Assembly (NCBI RefSeq): GCF_014904795.1
Contig: NZ_JACZFS010000020.1
Span: 1-64,000 of the forward strand
Length of the DNA stretch: 64,000 nucleotides
DNA from: Nisaea nitritireducens
GTDB taxonomy: Bacteria > Pseudomonadota > Alphaproteobacteria > Thalassobaculales > Thalassobaculaceae
Reading direction: 5' to 3'
Shown here: positions 9,045-19,167 of the stretch, in pieces
Layout: each line of letters begins with the position of its first letter
Numbering within the stretch: the stretch's first letter is position 1
The notes under the pieces: model-generated
Seen by the model: the letters and a program-made list of their open reading frames with translations, nothing else
Told to the model about the DNA's origin: nothing
The model's database searches: none
Position numbers and translations under genes: made by a program

Positions 9045-9658
9045 TGCAGTCGCTCAACCGTCTGAAGGAAAGCCCGAGCCAGACCGCCGGTCCGTACGTC
9101 CATATCGGCTGCGTGCCGAATTTCTGCGGCATCGAGGGCGTCTATCCCGAGGATCTCGGCACAGCCATGGTCAACGAGAAGACCAAGGGAGAGCGGATCA
9201 GGGTATCCGGCACCGTTTATGACGGCACCGGCACGCCACTGAAAGATGCCATGATCGAGATTTGGCAGGCTGATGCGGACGGGCTCTATCCTAGCCCGGA
9301 GGAACATCGCGGTACGGCCGATCCGAACTTCACCGGCTGGGGCCGCAAGGCCGGCGACTACGGCACCGGCGAGTGGATTTTCGAAACCGTTAAGCCCGGC
9401 GCGGTTCCGTTTCCGGATGGCCGCATGATGGCACCTCATATCACCTTCTGGGTGGTCGCCCGCGGCATCAATATCGGCCTGCAGACCCGGATGTATTTCC
9501 CGGACGAGGCCGACGCCAACGCCAAGGACCCGATCCTGACGCGGATAGAACACCAGAACCGGGTGCCAACCCTGATCGCCCAGAAGACCGGCGACGGCGC
9601 CTACAAGTTCGACATCATTCTGCAGGGTGAGAACGAGACGGTGTTCTTCGACGTCTGA
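9044..9658 (+). CDS. pcaG: Protocatechuate 3,4-dioxygenase alpha subunit
   Basis: This 204 aa protein is the alpha subunit that forms the alpha-beta protomer with PcaH; it has the same fold but does not bind catalytic iron. The N-terminal ESPSQTAGPYVHIG is the classic PcaG signature, and WQADADGLY and GWGRK segments follow the family. It is the last gene of the GntR-pcaCHG operon and is followed by a terminator-like hairpin at 9685. Confidence 0.95.
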   Translation: MQSLNRLKESPSQTAGPYVHIGCVPNFCGIEGVYPEDLGTAMVNEKTKGERIRVSGTVYDGTGTPLKDAMIEIWQADADGLYPSPEEHRGTADPNFTGWGRKAGDYGTGEWIFETVKPGAVPFPDGRMMAPHITFWVVARGINIGLQTRMYFPDEADANAKDPILTRIEHQNRVPTLIAQKTGDGAYKFDIILQGENETVFFDV

Positions 9659-9684
9659 GTTGGCACCGACGGGAACCTGAAGAA

Positions 9685-9714
9685 GGCGGGCAAAATCTGC
9701 CCGCCCTCTTTCCG
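9685..9714 (+). terminator. Rho-independent terminator after pcaG
   Basis: A perfect 8-bp GC-rich stem (GGCGGGCA paired with TGCCCGCC) with a 5-nt loop, followed by CTCTTTCC. It begins 27 bp after the pcaG stop and separates the pca operon from the ThDP enzyme gene at 9802. The T tract is short, so termination may be partial. Confidence 0.6.
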
Positions 9715-9801
9715 TCGTCAATCAGATCATTCCGATCAATACTTCACTGAACAGCAGCATTTCGGCGAAAGACCGAGAGCAGAATAATATCCGGAGGAAC
9801 A

Positions 9802-11508
9802 ATGTCAGGCTCGCGCGAAACCATGACCGCCGGCGGCGCCATCTTCACGCGCCTGAAGGCGCTCGGCATTGATTACGTGTTCTGTAATTCGGGCACGGAC
9901 TTCCCGCCGATCATCGAAGGCCTCGCCGAAGCTAAGGCAAAGGACATCGCCCTGCCGCAGGCACTGACGATCCCGCACGAGCACGCGGCCATGAGCATGG
10001 CGCACGGCTATTACCAGCTCTCCGGCAAGTGCCCCGCCGTCATGCTGCACACCAATGTCGGCCTGTCGAACGGTGTCACCGGCGCCATCAACGCAGCCTG
10101 CGCCCATGTGCCGATGCTGCTGATGTCCGGCCGCACACCGATCACCGAGCACAGCCGGTTCGGCGCCCGCACCGTGCCGATCGGCTGGGGCCAGGAAATG
10201 CGGGATCAGGCCGGCATGGTCCGGGAATGCTGCAAGTGGGATTTCGAGTTGCGCTATCCGGAACAGATCACCGAGCTGATGGACCGGGCCTACGCCATCT
10301 CGAACTCGACGCCGAAAGGCCCATCCTATCTCTCCCTGCCCCGGGAAGCCCTTTGCGAGACAATCTCTGCCGACGGCCTGACCGCCGACGGGGCTCTGGC
10401 GCCTGCCCGGATCATGCCCGAAGCCTCCAGCCTGCAGGCGGCCGCGATGGCTCTGGCCAATGCAGAAAAGCCGCTGATCATTGCTCAACGCGGCGCCGGC
10501 GATGCGTCGAGCTTTGCCCGTTTCCAACAGTTGGTCTCGGACTGGGCCATCCCGGTCTGCTCCTACTGGGCTGTCGAGCTGGCGCTGCCGACGGATCACG
10601 ACTGCCATGTCGGCCCGAACCCGTCACCATGGATCGAAGAGGCGGACGTCATCCTGATATTGGACAGTCTCGCTCCCTGGCAGCCGGACATCCACAAACC
10701 GCGCAGCGATGCGACCATCATCAATCTCGGTCCCGACCCGATCTTCTCCCGCTTCCCGGTACGCAATTTCAAATCCGCCATTACCCTTGCGGGTGAGAGC
10801 GCGGACACCATCCCGGCACTCGCCGCCGCGCTCGACGCACAACCGAAAAACCAGGCCCGAATCCGCGACCGCCGGGAGCAGATAGCGGCAGCATCCTCCG
10901 CCACTCGGGCGGATATGGTGCGCACCGCCGAAGCAGGAAACAGCGGCCCCATGACCAAGCAATGGGTCAGTCATTGCCTTGGCAAGGCACTCGAAGGTCG
11001 CACGTCCACCGTCTATTCGGAGCTCGGCACCATGCTCGGCTTCCTCAGCCGCCGCGAGGTGAACTCCTTCTTCCAGGAACCCCATTCGGGCGGTCTCGGC
11101 TGGGGGCTGCCTGCAGCCCTCGGGGCGCAACTCGCCGATCCGGACCGGCTGGTGATCGCGACAATGGGCGACGGATCCTACATGTTCTCGAACCCGACGG
11201 TCTGCCACCAGATCGCCGAAGCGCTGGAACTGCCGGTTATCACGCTGATCCTCAACAACCACGAATGGGGCGCCGTCCAGCAATCGGTCGTCGGCCTCTA
11301 TCCGGACGGCCATGCCGCGAAGTCGAACGAGGTGCCGCTGACGGCTCTTACGCCAAGCCCGGATTTCCGGCAGACGGCCAGCGCCAGCAATGCGCATGTC
11401 GAGCGGGTCGAACGGGGTGACGAGTTGCCCGCCGCGCTGGAACGCGCCATTTCCATCGCCACGAAGGAGCGCCGGCAGGTTTTGCTGGACGTGCAGGTCG
11501 CCGCATGA
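9802..11508 (+). CDS. Thiamine-diphosphate enzyme, benzoylformate decarboxylase-like
   Basis: This 568 aa protein has the three-domain architecture of the ThDP decarboxylase/acetolactate synthase superfamily: Pyr domain (about 10-180, with the catalytic glutamate in IPHEHAAMSMAHGYY), central domain (about 205-340) and PP domain (about 390-560, with the ThDP/Mg motif MGDGSYMFSNP and NN about 28 residues on). A strong ribosome binding site, GGAGG, precedes the ATG. The substrate is not readable from sequence. Its place between pcaHG and a molybdenum hydroxylase suggests decarboxylation of an aryl 2-oxoacid to an aldehyde, as in mandelate-type pathways; that is inference. An acetolactate synthase role is less likely because no small subunit gene is adjacent. 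Confidence 0.8.
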   Translation: MSGSRETMTAGGAIFTRLKALGIDYVFCNSGTDFPPIIEGLAEAKAKDIALPQALTIPHEHAAMSMAHGYYQLSGKCPAVMLHTNVGLSNGVTGAINAACAHVPMLLMSGRTPITEHSRFGARTVPIGWGQEMRDQAGMVRECCKWDFELRYPEQITELMDRAYAISNSTPKGPSYLSLPREALCETISADGLTADGALAPARIMPEASSLQAAAMALANAEKPLIIAQRGAGDASSFARFQQLVSDWAIPVCSYWAVELALPTDHDCHVGPNPSPWIEEADVILILDSLAPWQPDIHKPRSDATIINLGPDPIFSRFPVRNFKSAITLAGESADTIPALAAALDAQPKNQARIRDRREQIAAASSATRADMVRTAEAGNSGPMTKQWVSHCLGKALEGRTSTVYSELGTMLGFLSRREVNSFFQEPHSGGLGWGLPAALGAQLADPDRLVIATMGDGSYMFSNPTVCHQIAEALELPVITLILNNHEWGAVQQSVVGLYPDGHAAKSNEVPLTALTPSPDFRQTASASNAHVERVERGDELPAALERAISIATKERRQVLLDVQVAA

Positions 11509-11688
11509 ATTTGCGGGTGATATCAACTGTTGCCCACCTTGCACAGGACTGGTCCCGCGCGTCGGGGTTGTTCAGAGCCCCTCCCGCCGTGTAGCCTTCC
11601 CTAATTCACGTATCGGAAGAAATCGCTCCCGGCCAATGTGGTGGCGGAACCGGTGTGTGGAATGGGGAACGACGCTGGGAAAATCTTT

Positions 11689-12558
11689 ATGACAGATATC
11701 CAATATGTAGCGCCGTCGACGCTGGATGAAGCGGTCGGCGCTTACGCTGCGGCGAAAGGCGCTGCCCGCATTCTGGCTGGCGGTACGGACCTGCTGGTGC
11801 AGATGCGCGCGGGCATGGTCAAGCCCGGCCTGATCGTCGACATCAAGAAAGTCGCGGAACTGAGTGCGATCGAGAAAACGCCGGAGGGCGGTTTCCGGAT
11901 TGGCGCTGCCGTGTCCGGCGCCGTTCTGGAAGAGCACCCGACATTCGGCAAGGTCTGGCCCGGGGTGCTTGAAGGCCTCAACCTGATCGGCTCGACACAG
12001 GTTCAGGGACGCGCTTCCGCCGGAGGAAACCTCTGCAACGGCTCACCTGCTGCCGACAGCATTCCCGGCCTGGTCGCTGCCGGTGCGATCGCAACGGTTC
12101 AGGGTCCGAACGGACGCCGCAATATACCGGTCGAACAAGTCCCGACAGGCCCCGGCAAAACCAGCCTCGCCCCCGGCGAAATTCTGGTCAGCTTCACATT
12201 GCCGCCTCGCCCCGCACATTCCAGCGACGCCTATCTGCGGATGATCCCGCGCACGGAAATGGATATCGCCGTCGTCGGTTGCGCTGTCAGCCTGACCATG
12301 GATGGCGACACCTGCACCGCGGCCCGTGTCAGCCTCGGCGCCGTCGCCCCGACCGTGCTGCTGGTCGAAGATGCCGCCAAGGCCCTGGTCCTGACCAAGC
12401 TGGACGATGCCTCGCTGGACAAGGCCGCTGCCGCGTGCAGCGCCGCCTGCAATCCGATCGACGACAAGCGCGGGACCATTGCCTATCGCACCAAAGTCGC
12501 GGGTGTGCTGCTGAAACGCACCACCGCCATCGCCGCCGAACGCGCCAAGGGAGGCTGA
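11689..12558 (+). CDS. Molybdenum hydroxylase FAD-binding (medium) subunit, CoxM-like
   Basis: This 289 aa protein has the FAD_binding_5 fold with the two flavin motifs AGGTDLLVQMRAG (near residue 30) and SAGGNLCNGSPAAD (near 110), followed by the CO-dehydrogenase-flavoprotein C-terminal domain. It passes electrons from the FeS subunit to an acceptor. The ATG at 11689 fits the family start (TDIQYVAPSTLDEAV); an upstream in-frame start at 11638 adds residues unlike the family. It lies 4 bp upstream of the FeS subunit gene. The large subunit of the complex is probably the gene at 15735, placed after the Rieske pair. Confidence 0.88.
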   Translation: MTDIQYVAPSTLDEAVGAYAAAKGAARILAGGTDLLVQMRAGMVKPGLIVDIKKVAELSAIEKTPEGGFRIGAAVSGAVLEEHPTFGKVWPGVLEGLNLIGSTQVQGRASAGGNLCNGSPAADSIPGLVAAGAIATVQGPNGRRNIPVEQVPTGPGKTSLAPGEILVSFTLPPRPAHSSDAYLRMIPRTEMDIAVVGCAVSLTMDGDTCTAARVSLGAVAPTVLLVEDAAKALVLTKLDDASLDKAAAACSAACNPIDDKRGTIAYRTKVAGVLLKRTTAIAAERAKGG

Positions 12559-12562
12559 GCAC

Positions 12563-13045
12563 ATGGCCAAGATGCATATCACCACCACCATCAATGGCGA
12601 GCCGACGGAATTCCTCTGCGAGCCTTACGAGACCATGCTGGACGTGCTTCGGGACAATCTCGGCATGACCGGCTCCAAGGAAGGCTGCGGCTCCGGCGAT
12701 TGTGGCGCCTGCAGCGTCACCCTGGACGACCGGCTGGTCTGCTCCTGCCTGATGCTGGCAGCAGAGGCTGAGGGCCATGAGATCCGCACCATCGAGGGTA
12801 TGTCAGAGGGCGAAGCGCTGCATCCGCTGCAGCAGAAGTTCCTCGAAACGGCTGCGCTGCAATGCGGCATCTGCACCCCCGGCGTTCTGGTCGCGGCGGA
12901 TGCCCTGCTGAAGAAAAACCCGAACCCGAGCGAGACCGAAGTGCGGTACTGGCTCGCCGGTAATCTCTGCCGTTGCACCGGCTACGACAAGATTGTCCGT
13001 GCCGTTCTGGAAACCGCCGCAGATCTGCGCGGCGCCGCCGAATAA
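12563..13045 (+). CDS. Molybdenum hydroxylase [2Fe-2S] small subunit, CoxS-like
   Basis: This 160 aa protein carries both iron-sulfur domains of the xanthine oxidase family small subunit. The plant-type ferredoxin cluster is in GCGSGDCGACSV with a fourth cysteine in LVCSC. The second, all-helical cluster is in QCGICTPG and NLCRCTGYDKIV. All eight cysteine ligands are present. It links the molybdopterin site to the FAD subunit encoded just upstream. A hairpin in the 165 bp downstream separates it from the Rieske oxygenase gene. Confidence 0.92.
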   Translation: MAKMHITTTINGEPTEFLCEPYETMLDVLRDNLGMTGSKEGCGSGDCGACSVTLDDRLVCSCLMLAAEAEGHEIRTIEGMSEGEALHPLQQKFLETAALQCGICTPGVLVAADALLKKNPNPSETEVRYWLAGNLCRCTGYDKIVRAVLETAADLRGAAE

Positions 13046-13061
13046 AGACTTACTGGCAAGA

Positions 13062-13094
13062 CCGCCGCGGGCCCGTAACGGCGCTCCGCGGCGG
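13062..13094 (+). terminator. GC-rich hairpin between FeS subunit and Rieske oxygenase genes
   Basis: A 9-bp inverted repeat (CCGCCGCGG / CCGCGGCGG) with a 15-nt spacer, 17 bp after the FeS subunit stop, followed by CTGTCTTAAAA. There is no true T tract, so it could be a weak terminator, an mRNA-stabilising stem or chance in GC-rich DNA. Confidence 0.3.
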
Positions 13095-13207
13095 CTGTCT
13101 TAAAACATATTCCGAATGTTTATTTTGCGACGCAGCAATGTCGTTCCCATGACGAATGCTGCCCTCTCTCTCATGCTCTAATTCCATCGTCCAAGGTGCG
13201 AGGATGA

Positions 13208-14437
<1,230 letters not shown>

Positions 14438-14440
14438 TTA

Positions 14441-15517
14441 ATGGCCGCGCCATCCCCCATTCTGGATGCCGGCGTGTGGCACGACAGCGAGCCGCTTGAA
14501 TGTGTCTCCATACTGCCGGAGGCGCCGCATACAGCGACGTTCACCTTCCGGGCCCCGTCCGGAGCCTTGTTCGACTTTCAGGCAGGCCAGTTCCTGACGC
14601 TCGAGATTCCGGTACCGGGTGGCCCGGTTCACCGGACCTACACGATCTCCTCCTCACCCTCCCGGCCGCGCTCGATCTCGATCACCGCCAAGGCGCAGGA
14701 AACCAGTGTCGGCACCCGCTGGATGATCGACAATCTCGCTCCAGGCATGAAGATCAAGGCAATCGGCCCGACCGGCCTGTTCTGCATGGCGCAGCATCCG
14801 GCGGAGAAATACCTCTTCATCTCCGCTGGCTCGGGCATCACGCCGATGATGTCCATGAGCACCTACATGTTCGATCTCGGAACCCGCTCGGACGTGGTGC
14901 TGATCAATTGCGCCCGGCGTCCGTCGGAGATCATCTTCCGCGAACGGCTTGAACATATGGCGAGCCGGGACCCGGGTATCGACCTCAAGTTCGTCGTTGA
15001 GGAGCCTGATATCTACCGTCCCTGGACCGGCTACCAGGGCATGTTCAACCAGCTCATGCTGGGCCTGATGACGCCAGATTACCTGGAGCGCGAAGTCTTC
15101 TGCTGCGGCCCCGAGCCGTTCATGCAGGCCGTCCGCGATGCGCTTGCCGGCTTCGGTTTCGACATGGAGCACTATCATCAGGAAAGCTTCCATGCGCCGG
15201 TCGCCAATGAAGAGGACATCCCGGAGCTGGACGATACGGTTCCCGAGGAAGGCGCCAGGGCGGAAATCGTCTTCGCCGCCTCCGGTGTTACCGGGCATTG
15301 CGCAGAGACCGACACGGTGCTCGCCGCCGCCAAGGCTTCCGGGCTCAATATTCCGTCCGGCTGCACCTTCGGCGTCTGCGGCACGTGCAGGATCAAGAAG
15401 CTCTCCGGCGAGGTGCACATGGTGCATAACGGCGGCATCTCGGAAGACGATATCGAGGCCGGCTATATCCTCGCCTGCTGCTCCAACCCGATCGGGCGGA
15501 TTGAGGTGGAGGTTTAA
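14441..15517 (+). CDS. Rieske oxygenase reductase, FAD/NAD(P) plus C-terminal [2Fe-2S] (GbcB-like)
   Basis: This 358 aa protein delivers electrons from NAD(P)H to the oxygenase upstream. It has an FAD-binding barrel (about 15-115, with the RTYTISSSP flavin motif), a nucleotide-binding domain (about 120-245, SAGSGITPMMSM and CCGPEPFM) and a C-terminal plant-type ferredoxin (about 270-358, with cysteines in GCTFGVCGTCR and ACC). This order is the one found in GbcB-type reductases. The 3-bp spacing to the oxygenase gene indicates co-translation. Confidence 0.88.
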   Translation: MAAPSPILDAGVWHDSEPLECVSILPEAPHTATFTFRAPSGALFDFQAGQFLTLEIPVPGGPVHRTYTISSSPSRPRSISITAKAQETSVGTRWMIDNLAPGMKIKAIGPTGLFCMAQHPAEKYLFISAGSGITPMMSMSTYMFDLGTRSDVVLINCARRPSEIIFRERLEHMASRDPGIDLKFVVEEPDIYRPWTGYQGMFNQLMLGLMTPDYLEREVFCCGPEPFMQAVRDALAGFGFDMEHYHQESFHAPVANEEDIPELDDTVPEEGARAEIVFAASGVTGHCAETDTVLAAAKASGLNIPSGCTFGVCGTCRIKKLSGEVHMVHNGGISEDDIEAGYILACCSNPIGRIEVEV

Positions 15518-15734
15518 GCCTTCTGTGAGTGAGCAGATCCTCTCTCCGGCCCCTTAATCCGGCCATTGCGCAAATCGGCACATTCCCTTCGCGCTCCCGA
15601 CCTTGTTCAGAAGCGCGAAGACCGTGTACGCTTCCACAAGCGAACAGTGAATTTTGCCGGGATCGTCTAGTGACGGTCGGCATAGTCGGGATGAACGGGG
15701 CAGCAGAAAGCCCCGGACCGCAGGGAGAGTCAGT

Positions 15735-17987
15735 ATGAGCGAGATTTCAAATAAATGGATCGGCACGAGCACGATCCGTCCGGACGGCGCCGATAAGGTA
15801 ACCGGCAAGGCCGCCTATGCGGCGGACACCAACATGCCGGGCATGATCTGGGGCAAGGTGCTGCGAAGCCCGCATCCCCATGCGATCATCCGTTCCATCG
15901 ACACCTCCAAAGCCGAGGCACTGCCCGGCGTGAAGGCCGTCGTCACCGCCAAGGATATCGTCGACTTTTCCGTTCACACACCGGTGCCGCTCGGCATTCA
16001 GGACATGCGCTGGATGTGCCGCAACGTCATGGCGCGCGAGAAAGCCCTGTTCCACGGGCATCCGGTCGCAGCGGTTGCGGCAACTTCCGGCGCCATCGCC
16101 GAGGAAGCCTGCAAGCTCATCGAGGTGGATTACGAAGTCCTGCCCTGGGCCATCGAGATCGACGACGCTATTGCCGACGATGCCCCGATCCTGCACGATT
16201 TCATCGAGTTCGAAGGCAAGCCGTCCAACATTGCCGGCACGCTTGAGCACACGCTGGGCGATATCGATGCCGGTTTCGACGAAGCCGATGTGATTGTCGA
16301 GCGCAGCTTCGATACGAAGCCGGTGCACCAGGGCTATATCGAGCCCCATGCCTGCCTCGTCAACGTGACCCCCGATGACAAGATGACGGTCTGGAGCTCC
16401 AGCCAGGGCCAGTTCATGGTCCGCGCCATGACCGCGTTCCTGACAGGTATTCCGCAGAGCGACATTCGCGCGATCCCGGCCGAGATCGGTGGCGGCTTCG
16501 GTGGCAAGACCATTATCTATCTGGAACCCGTCGCAGCCATGCTGTCGAAGAAGTCGGGCCGGCCAGTGAAGATGGTGATGAGCCGCGAGGAAGTCATGCG
16601 GGCGACCGGGCCGACCTCCGGTGCCAAGAGCATGGTCAAGATCGGCGCCAAGAAAGACGGCACCATCGTGGCCGCGCAGGCTGTGCACTACCTGCAGGCC
16701 GGCGCCTTCCCGGGCGCACCGATACGCGGCGCCTGCGGCTGCTGCTTCGCGCCGTACGATATCCCGAACGTCCATTCCTTCGGCTATGACGTGGTCTCGA
16801 ACCGCTCAAAAGTCGCAGCCTACCGGGCCCCGGGCTCGCCGATCGGCGCCTATGCGGTTGAAAGCGTGCTGGACGAAGTCGCCGAGGAGATCGGCATCGA
16901 TCCCCTTGAGCTGCGTCTGAAGAACGCGGCAAAGCAGGGCACCAAGGCAGCACACGGCCCGGTCTATCCGGTCATGGGCTATGCCGAGACGGTGAAGGCC
17001 GCGCTCGCGCATGAGCACTACAAGGCACCTCTCGGCAAGTTCCAGGGACGCGGCGTTGCCAGCGGCTACTGGTTCAATGCCGGCGGCGAGTCGAGCGCCC
17101 AGGTGAACATTACCGAGGACGGCAACGTCGTCGTCACCACAGGCCATCCGGATATCGGCGGCTCCCGTGCCTCAATCGCCAACATCACCGCCGAACTGCT
17201 CGGCATCGACTATCGCCGGGTCTCGGTCCTGATCGGCGACACCGCGACCATCGGCTACAGCAACCTGACCGGCGGCAGCCGCGTGCTGTTTGCCTCGGCC
17301 ATGGTGGTCACCCAGTCGACGGAACAGGTGATCGAAAGGCTTCGGGGTCTCGCAGCCAAGATCTGGGGCATCGAGGCCGAAGCCGTCACCTGGTCGGACG
17401 GCGCAGCCCGCCCGGCCGGAGAAAATGCCGGCAAGTTCGAGCCTCTGACACTCAAGGAGCTGGCCGCACGGTCGAATGAGACCGGCGGGCCGATCGGTGC
17501 GGGCGTCCAGCTCAACACCGCCGGGGCCGAAGGCGGCTTTGCGACGCATGTCTGCGACGTCGAGGTCGATGTCGATCTCGGGATCGTTCGCGTGATCCGG
17601 TACACCTCGTTCCAGGATGTCGGAAAAGCGGTTCATCCGGCCTATGTCGAAGGCCAGATGCAGGGCGGTGCCGTGCAGGGCATCGGCTGGGCGCTTAACG
17701 AGGAATACATCTACAACAAGGACGGCAAGGTCGATAATCCGGGCTTCCTGGATTACCGCATGCCGGTCTGCTCCGATGTGCCGATGCTGGACAACGTGAT
17801 CATCGAGGTCCCGAACCCGAAACACCCGCAAGGTGTCCGTGGTGTCGGCGAAGTCCCGCTGGTTCCGCCGCTGGCAGCGATCCGGAACGCCGTCTACAAC
17901 GCCCTCGGCATCCGCTTCTACAGCCTGCCGATGTCCCCGCCGAAGGTCCTTGAAAAGCTGGACGCGACAAAGATGGCGGCGGAATAA
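15735..17987 (+). CDS. Molybdenum hydroxylase large subunit (molybdopterin-binding, xanthine oxidase family)
   Basis: This 750 aa protein binds the molybdenum cofactor. It has the hammerhead domain (about 15-130), the first Mo domain with GGGFGGK (about 250) and AYRAPGSP (about 365), and the catalytic glutamate in RGVGEVPLVPP near the C-terminus. The active-site loop is not the VAYRCSFR type of true CO dehydrogenase, so it should hydroxylate an aldehyde or an N-heteroaromatic ring. The ATG at 15735 begins at the family start and follows AGGGAG; an in-frame ATG at 15654 adds unrelated residues. The partners are probably the FAD and FeS subunits at 11689 and 12563, which are separated from it by the Rieske pair. 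A strong terminator follows. Confidence 0.88.
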   Translation: MSEISNKWIGTSTIRPDGADKVTGKAAYAADTNMPGMIWGKVLRSPHPHAIIRSIDTSKAEALPGVKAVVTAKDIVDFSVHTPVPLGIQDMRWMCRNVMAREKALFHGHPVAAVAATSGAIAEEACKLIEVDYEVLPWAIEIDDAIADDAPILHDFIEFEGKPSNIAGTLEHTLGDIDAGFDEADVIVERSFDTKPVHQGYIEPHACLVNVTPDDKMTVWSSSQGQFMVRAMTAFLTGIPQSDIRAIPAEIGGGFGGKTIIYLEPVAAMLSKKSGRPVKMVMSREEVMRATGPTSGAKSMVKIGAKKDGTIVAAQAVHYLQAGAFPGAPIRGACGCCFAPYDIPNVHSFGYDVVSNRSKVAAYRAPGSPIGAYAVESVLDEVAEEIGIDPLELRLKNAAKQGTKAAHGPVYPVMGYAETVKAALAHEHYKAPLGKFQGRGVASGYWFNAGGESSAQVNITEDGNVVVTTGHPDIGGSRASIANITAELLGIDYRRVSVLIGDTATIGYSNLTGGSRVLFASAMVVTQSTEQVIERLRGLAAKIWGIEAEAVTWSDGAARPAGENAGKFEPLTLKELAARSNETGGPIGAGVQLNTAGAEGGFATHVCDVEVDVDLGIVRVIRYTSFQDVGKAVHPAYVEGQMQGGAVQGIGWALNEEYIYNKDGKVDNPGFLDYRMPVCSDVPMLDNVIIEVPNPKHPQGVRGVGEVPLVPPLAAIRNAVYNALGIRFYSLPMSPPKVLEKLDATKMAAE

Positions 17988-18012
17988 CAGACACCTCTTT
18001 CAAACGCATACA

Positions 18013-18050
18013 AAAAGCCCCGCACCATTCGGTGCGGGGCTTTTCTTTTC
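18013..18050. terminator. Strong bidirectional terminator
   Basis: A perfect 14-bp inverted repeat (AAAAGCCCCGCACC / GGTGCGGGGCTTTT) with a 4-nt ATTC loop, flanked by A and T runs on both sides. It lies between the convergent large-subunit gene (stop 17987) and tcuB (stop 18061), so it can serve both. Confidence 0.92.
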
Positions 18051-18060
18051 CGAATAGGGT

Positions 18061-19167
18061 CTAGGACTTCTGCTGCGCGTCCCGCACCAGAGCCGCCAGC
18101 CTGAAGAAACCGTGCACCATCTTCGAATAGGGCGTCAGCAGGAAAAAGGTCAGCACGGCGCCGAGGTGCAATGGCAGCAGCGCGGAGACCGCCGCCGTGC
18201 CGGTCGCGGCATAGAGGGCGAGACCGCTGCCGCCCGTGAAGCTCAACAGCAGTACGAAAGCCATCTCGCCGCCCCAGAGCGCGGGCGCGCCCAAATCCTT
18301 CTCGCCGCGTGTCTTCAGCACCGCCATGCCAAGGCCGCCAAGTGTCAGCAAAAGGCCGCCCGGGATACCGAGCAGCTTTGGCAAGGAGAACAGCCCGTAA
18401 GGTGCCGGCATGTCGAAGAGATAGTGCATCAGCGTCGCCGAACCTGTGGAGGCAAAGCAGAGCAGGAAGCCATACATCACCGCCTGATGGTGCCAGCGCC
18501 GGACATTGGTGAAGCGGTCGCCCTTCTCGAAATTGCAGCCTTCCGCTGCGCCGCCCGAGAGGTTCTTCAGCTTCGCCGCGTCCACGAAGGCCACCTTCAG
18601 ATGAGCAAGGCTGACAGGCTCTCCGCCGACCTCCTTCCAGTAGGCGCGCAAGCCGACGAAAATCGCCAGCAACGGCAACAGGAAAGCCGGTGTGAAGATC
18701 GTGATCATCATTGTGTGGGACAGGATTGCGTAGAACCCCTCCCCGCCAGCGGGCTTCAAGGCCTGCGCCGCCCAGAACAATGCCGCCAGGCCGACAATCA
18801 GCGCCACCGCGATGGCAACGCCGCTGCGATGAAACGGGCCCGCCAGAAAGCCCGGCCAGGCAAACCGCTCCCAACTCTCCGCCCGCGCCTCGGCCAGCGC
18901 TTTCGGCAGGTTGATGGCGAACTCATGCGGCTCGGTATACTGGCAGGCGTAATAGCAGCCCCGGCAATTGTGGCAGAGATTGGCGAGCTGGGTGATGTCC
19001 CCATCTGCAAAGGCCCGCTGCCGGGTAATCGCCGGAAAGACCGAGCAATAGCCCTCGCAATAGCGGCAGGCATTGCAGATCTCGATCTGACGGCGCGCTT
19101 CGTCGGTCAGGGTGTCTGGTACCGGAGTATCTGAGGCCGAAGTCTGTGTCGCGTGATCAAGCGGCAT
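18061..19167 (-). CDS. tcuB: Tricarballylate utilization iron-sulfur membrane protein
   Basis: This 368 aa protein has two 4Fe-4S ferredoxin clusters at the N-terminus (CNACRYCEGYC and CHNCRGCYYAC) followed by about six transmembrane helices. This is the TcuB/CitB layout. In the characterised Salmonella system TcuB reoxidises the flavin of TcuA and feeds electrons to the quinone pool. The start overlaps the tcuA 3' end by 11 bp. No tcuC transporter or LysR-type tcuR is adjacent, so the pair may serve another substrate in a local pathway. Confidence 0.88.
   Translation of the reverse strand: MPLDHATQTSASDTPVPDTLTDEARRQIEICNACRYCEGYCSVFPAITRQRAFADGDITQLANLCHNCRGCYYACQYTEPHEFAINLPKALAEARAESWERFAWPGFLAGPFHRSGVAIAVALIVGLAALFWAAQALKPAGGEGFYAILSHTMMITIFTPAFLLPLLAIFVGLRAYWKEVGGEPVSLAHLKVAFVDAAKLKNLSGGAAEGCNFEKGDRFTNVRRWHHQAVMYGFLLCFASTGSATLMHYLFDMPAPYGLFSLPKLLGIPGGLLLTLGGLGMAVLKTRGEKDLGAPALWGGEMAFVLLLSFTGGSGLALYAATGTAAVSALLPLHLGAVLTFFLLTPYSKMVHGFFRLAALVRDAQQKS

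Noticed and set aside
15735-17987. Carbon monoxide dehydrogenase large subunit
   Set aside because: The active-site loop reads AYRAPG, not the VAYRCSFR of true CoxL; the same holds for the large subunits at 50842 and 59990 (AYRGAG).
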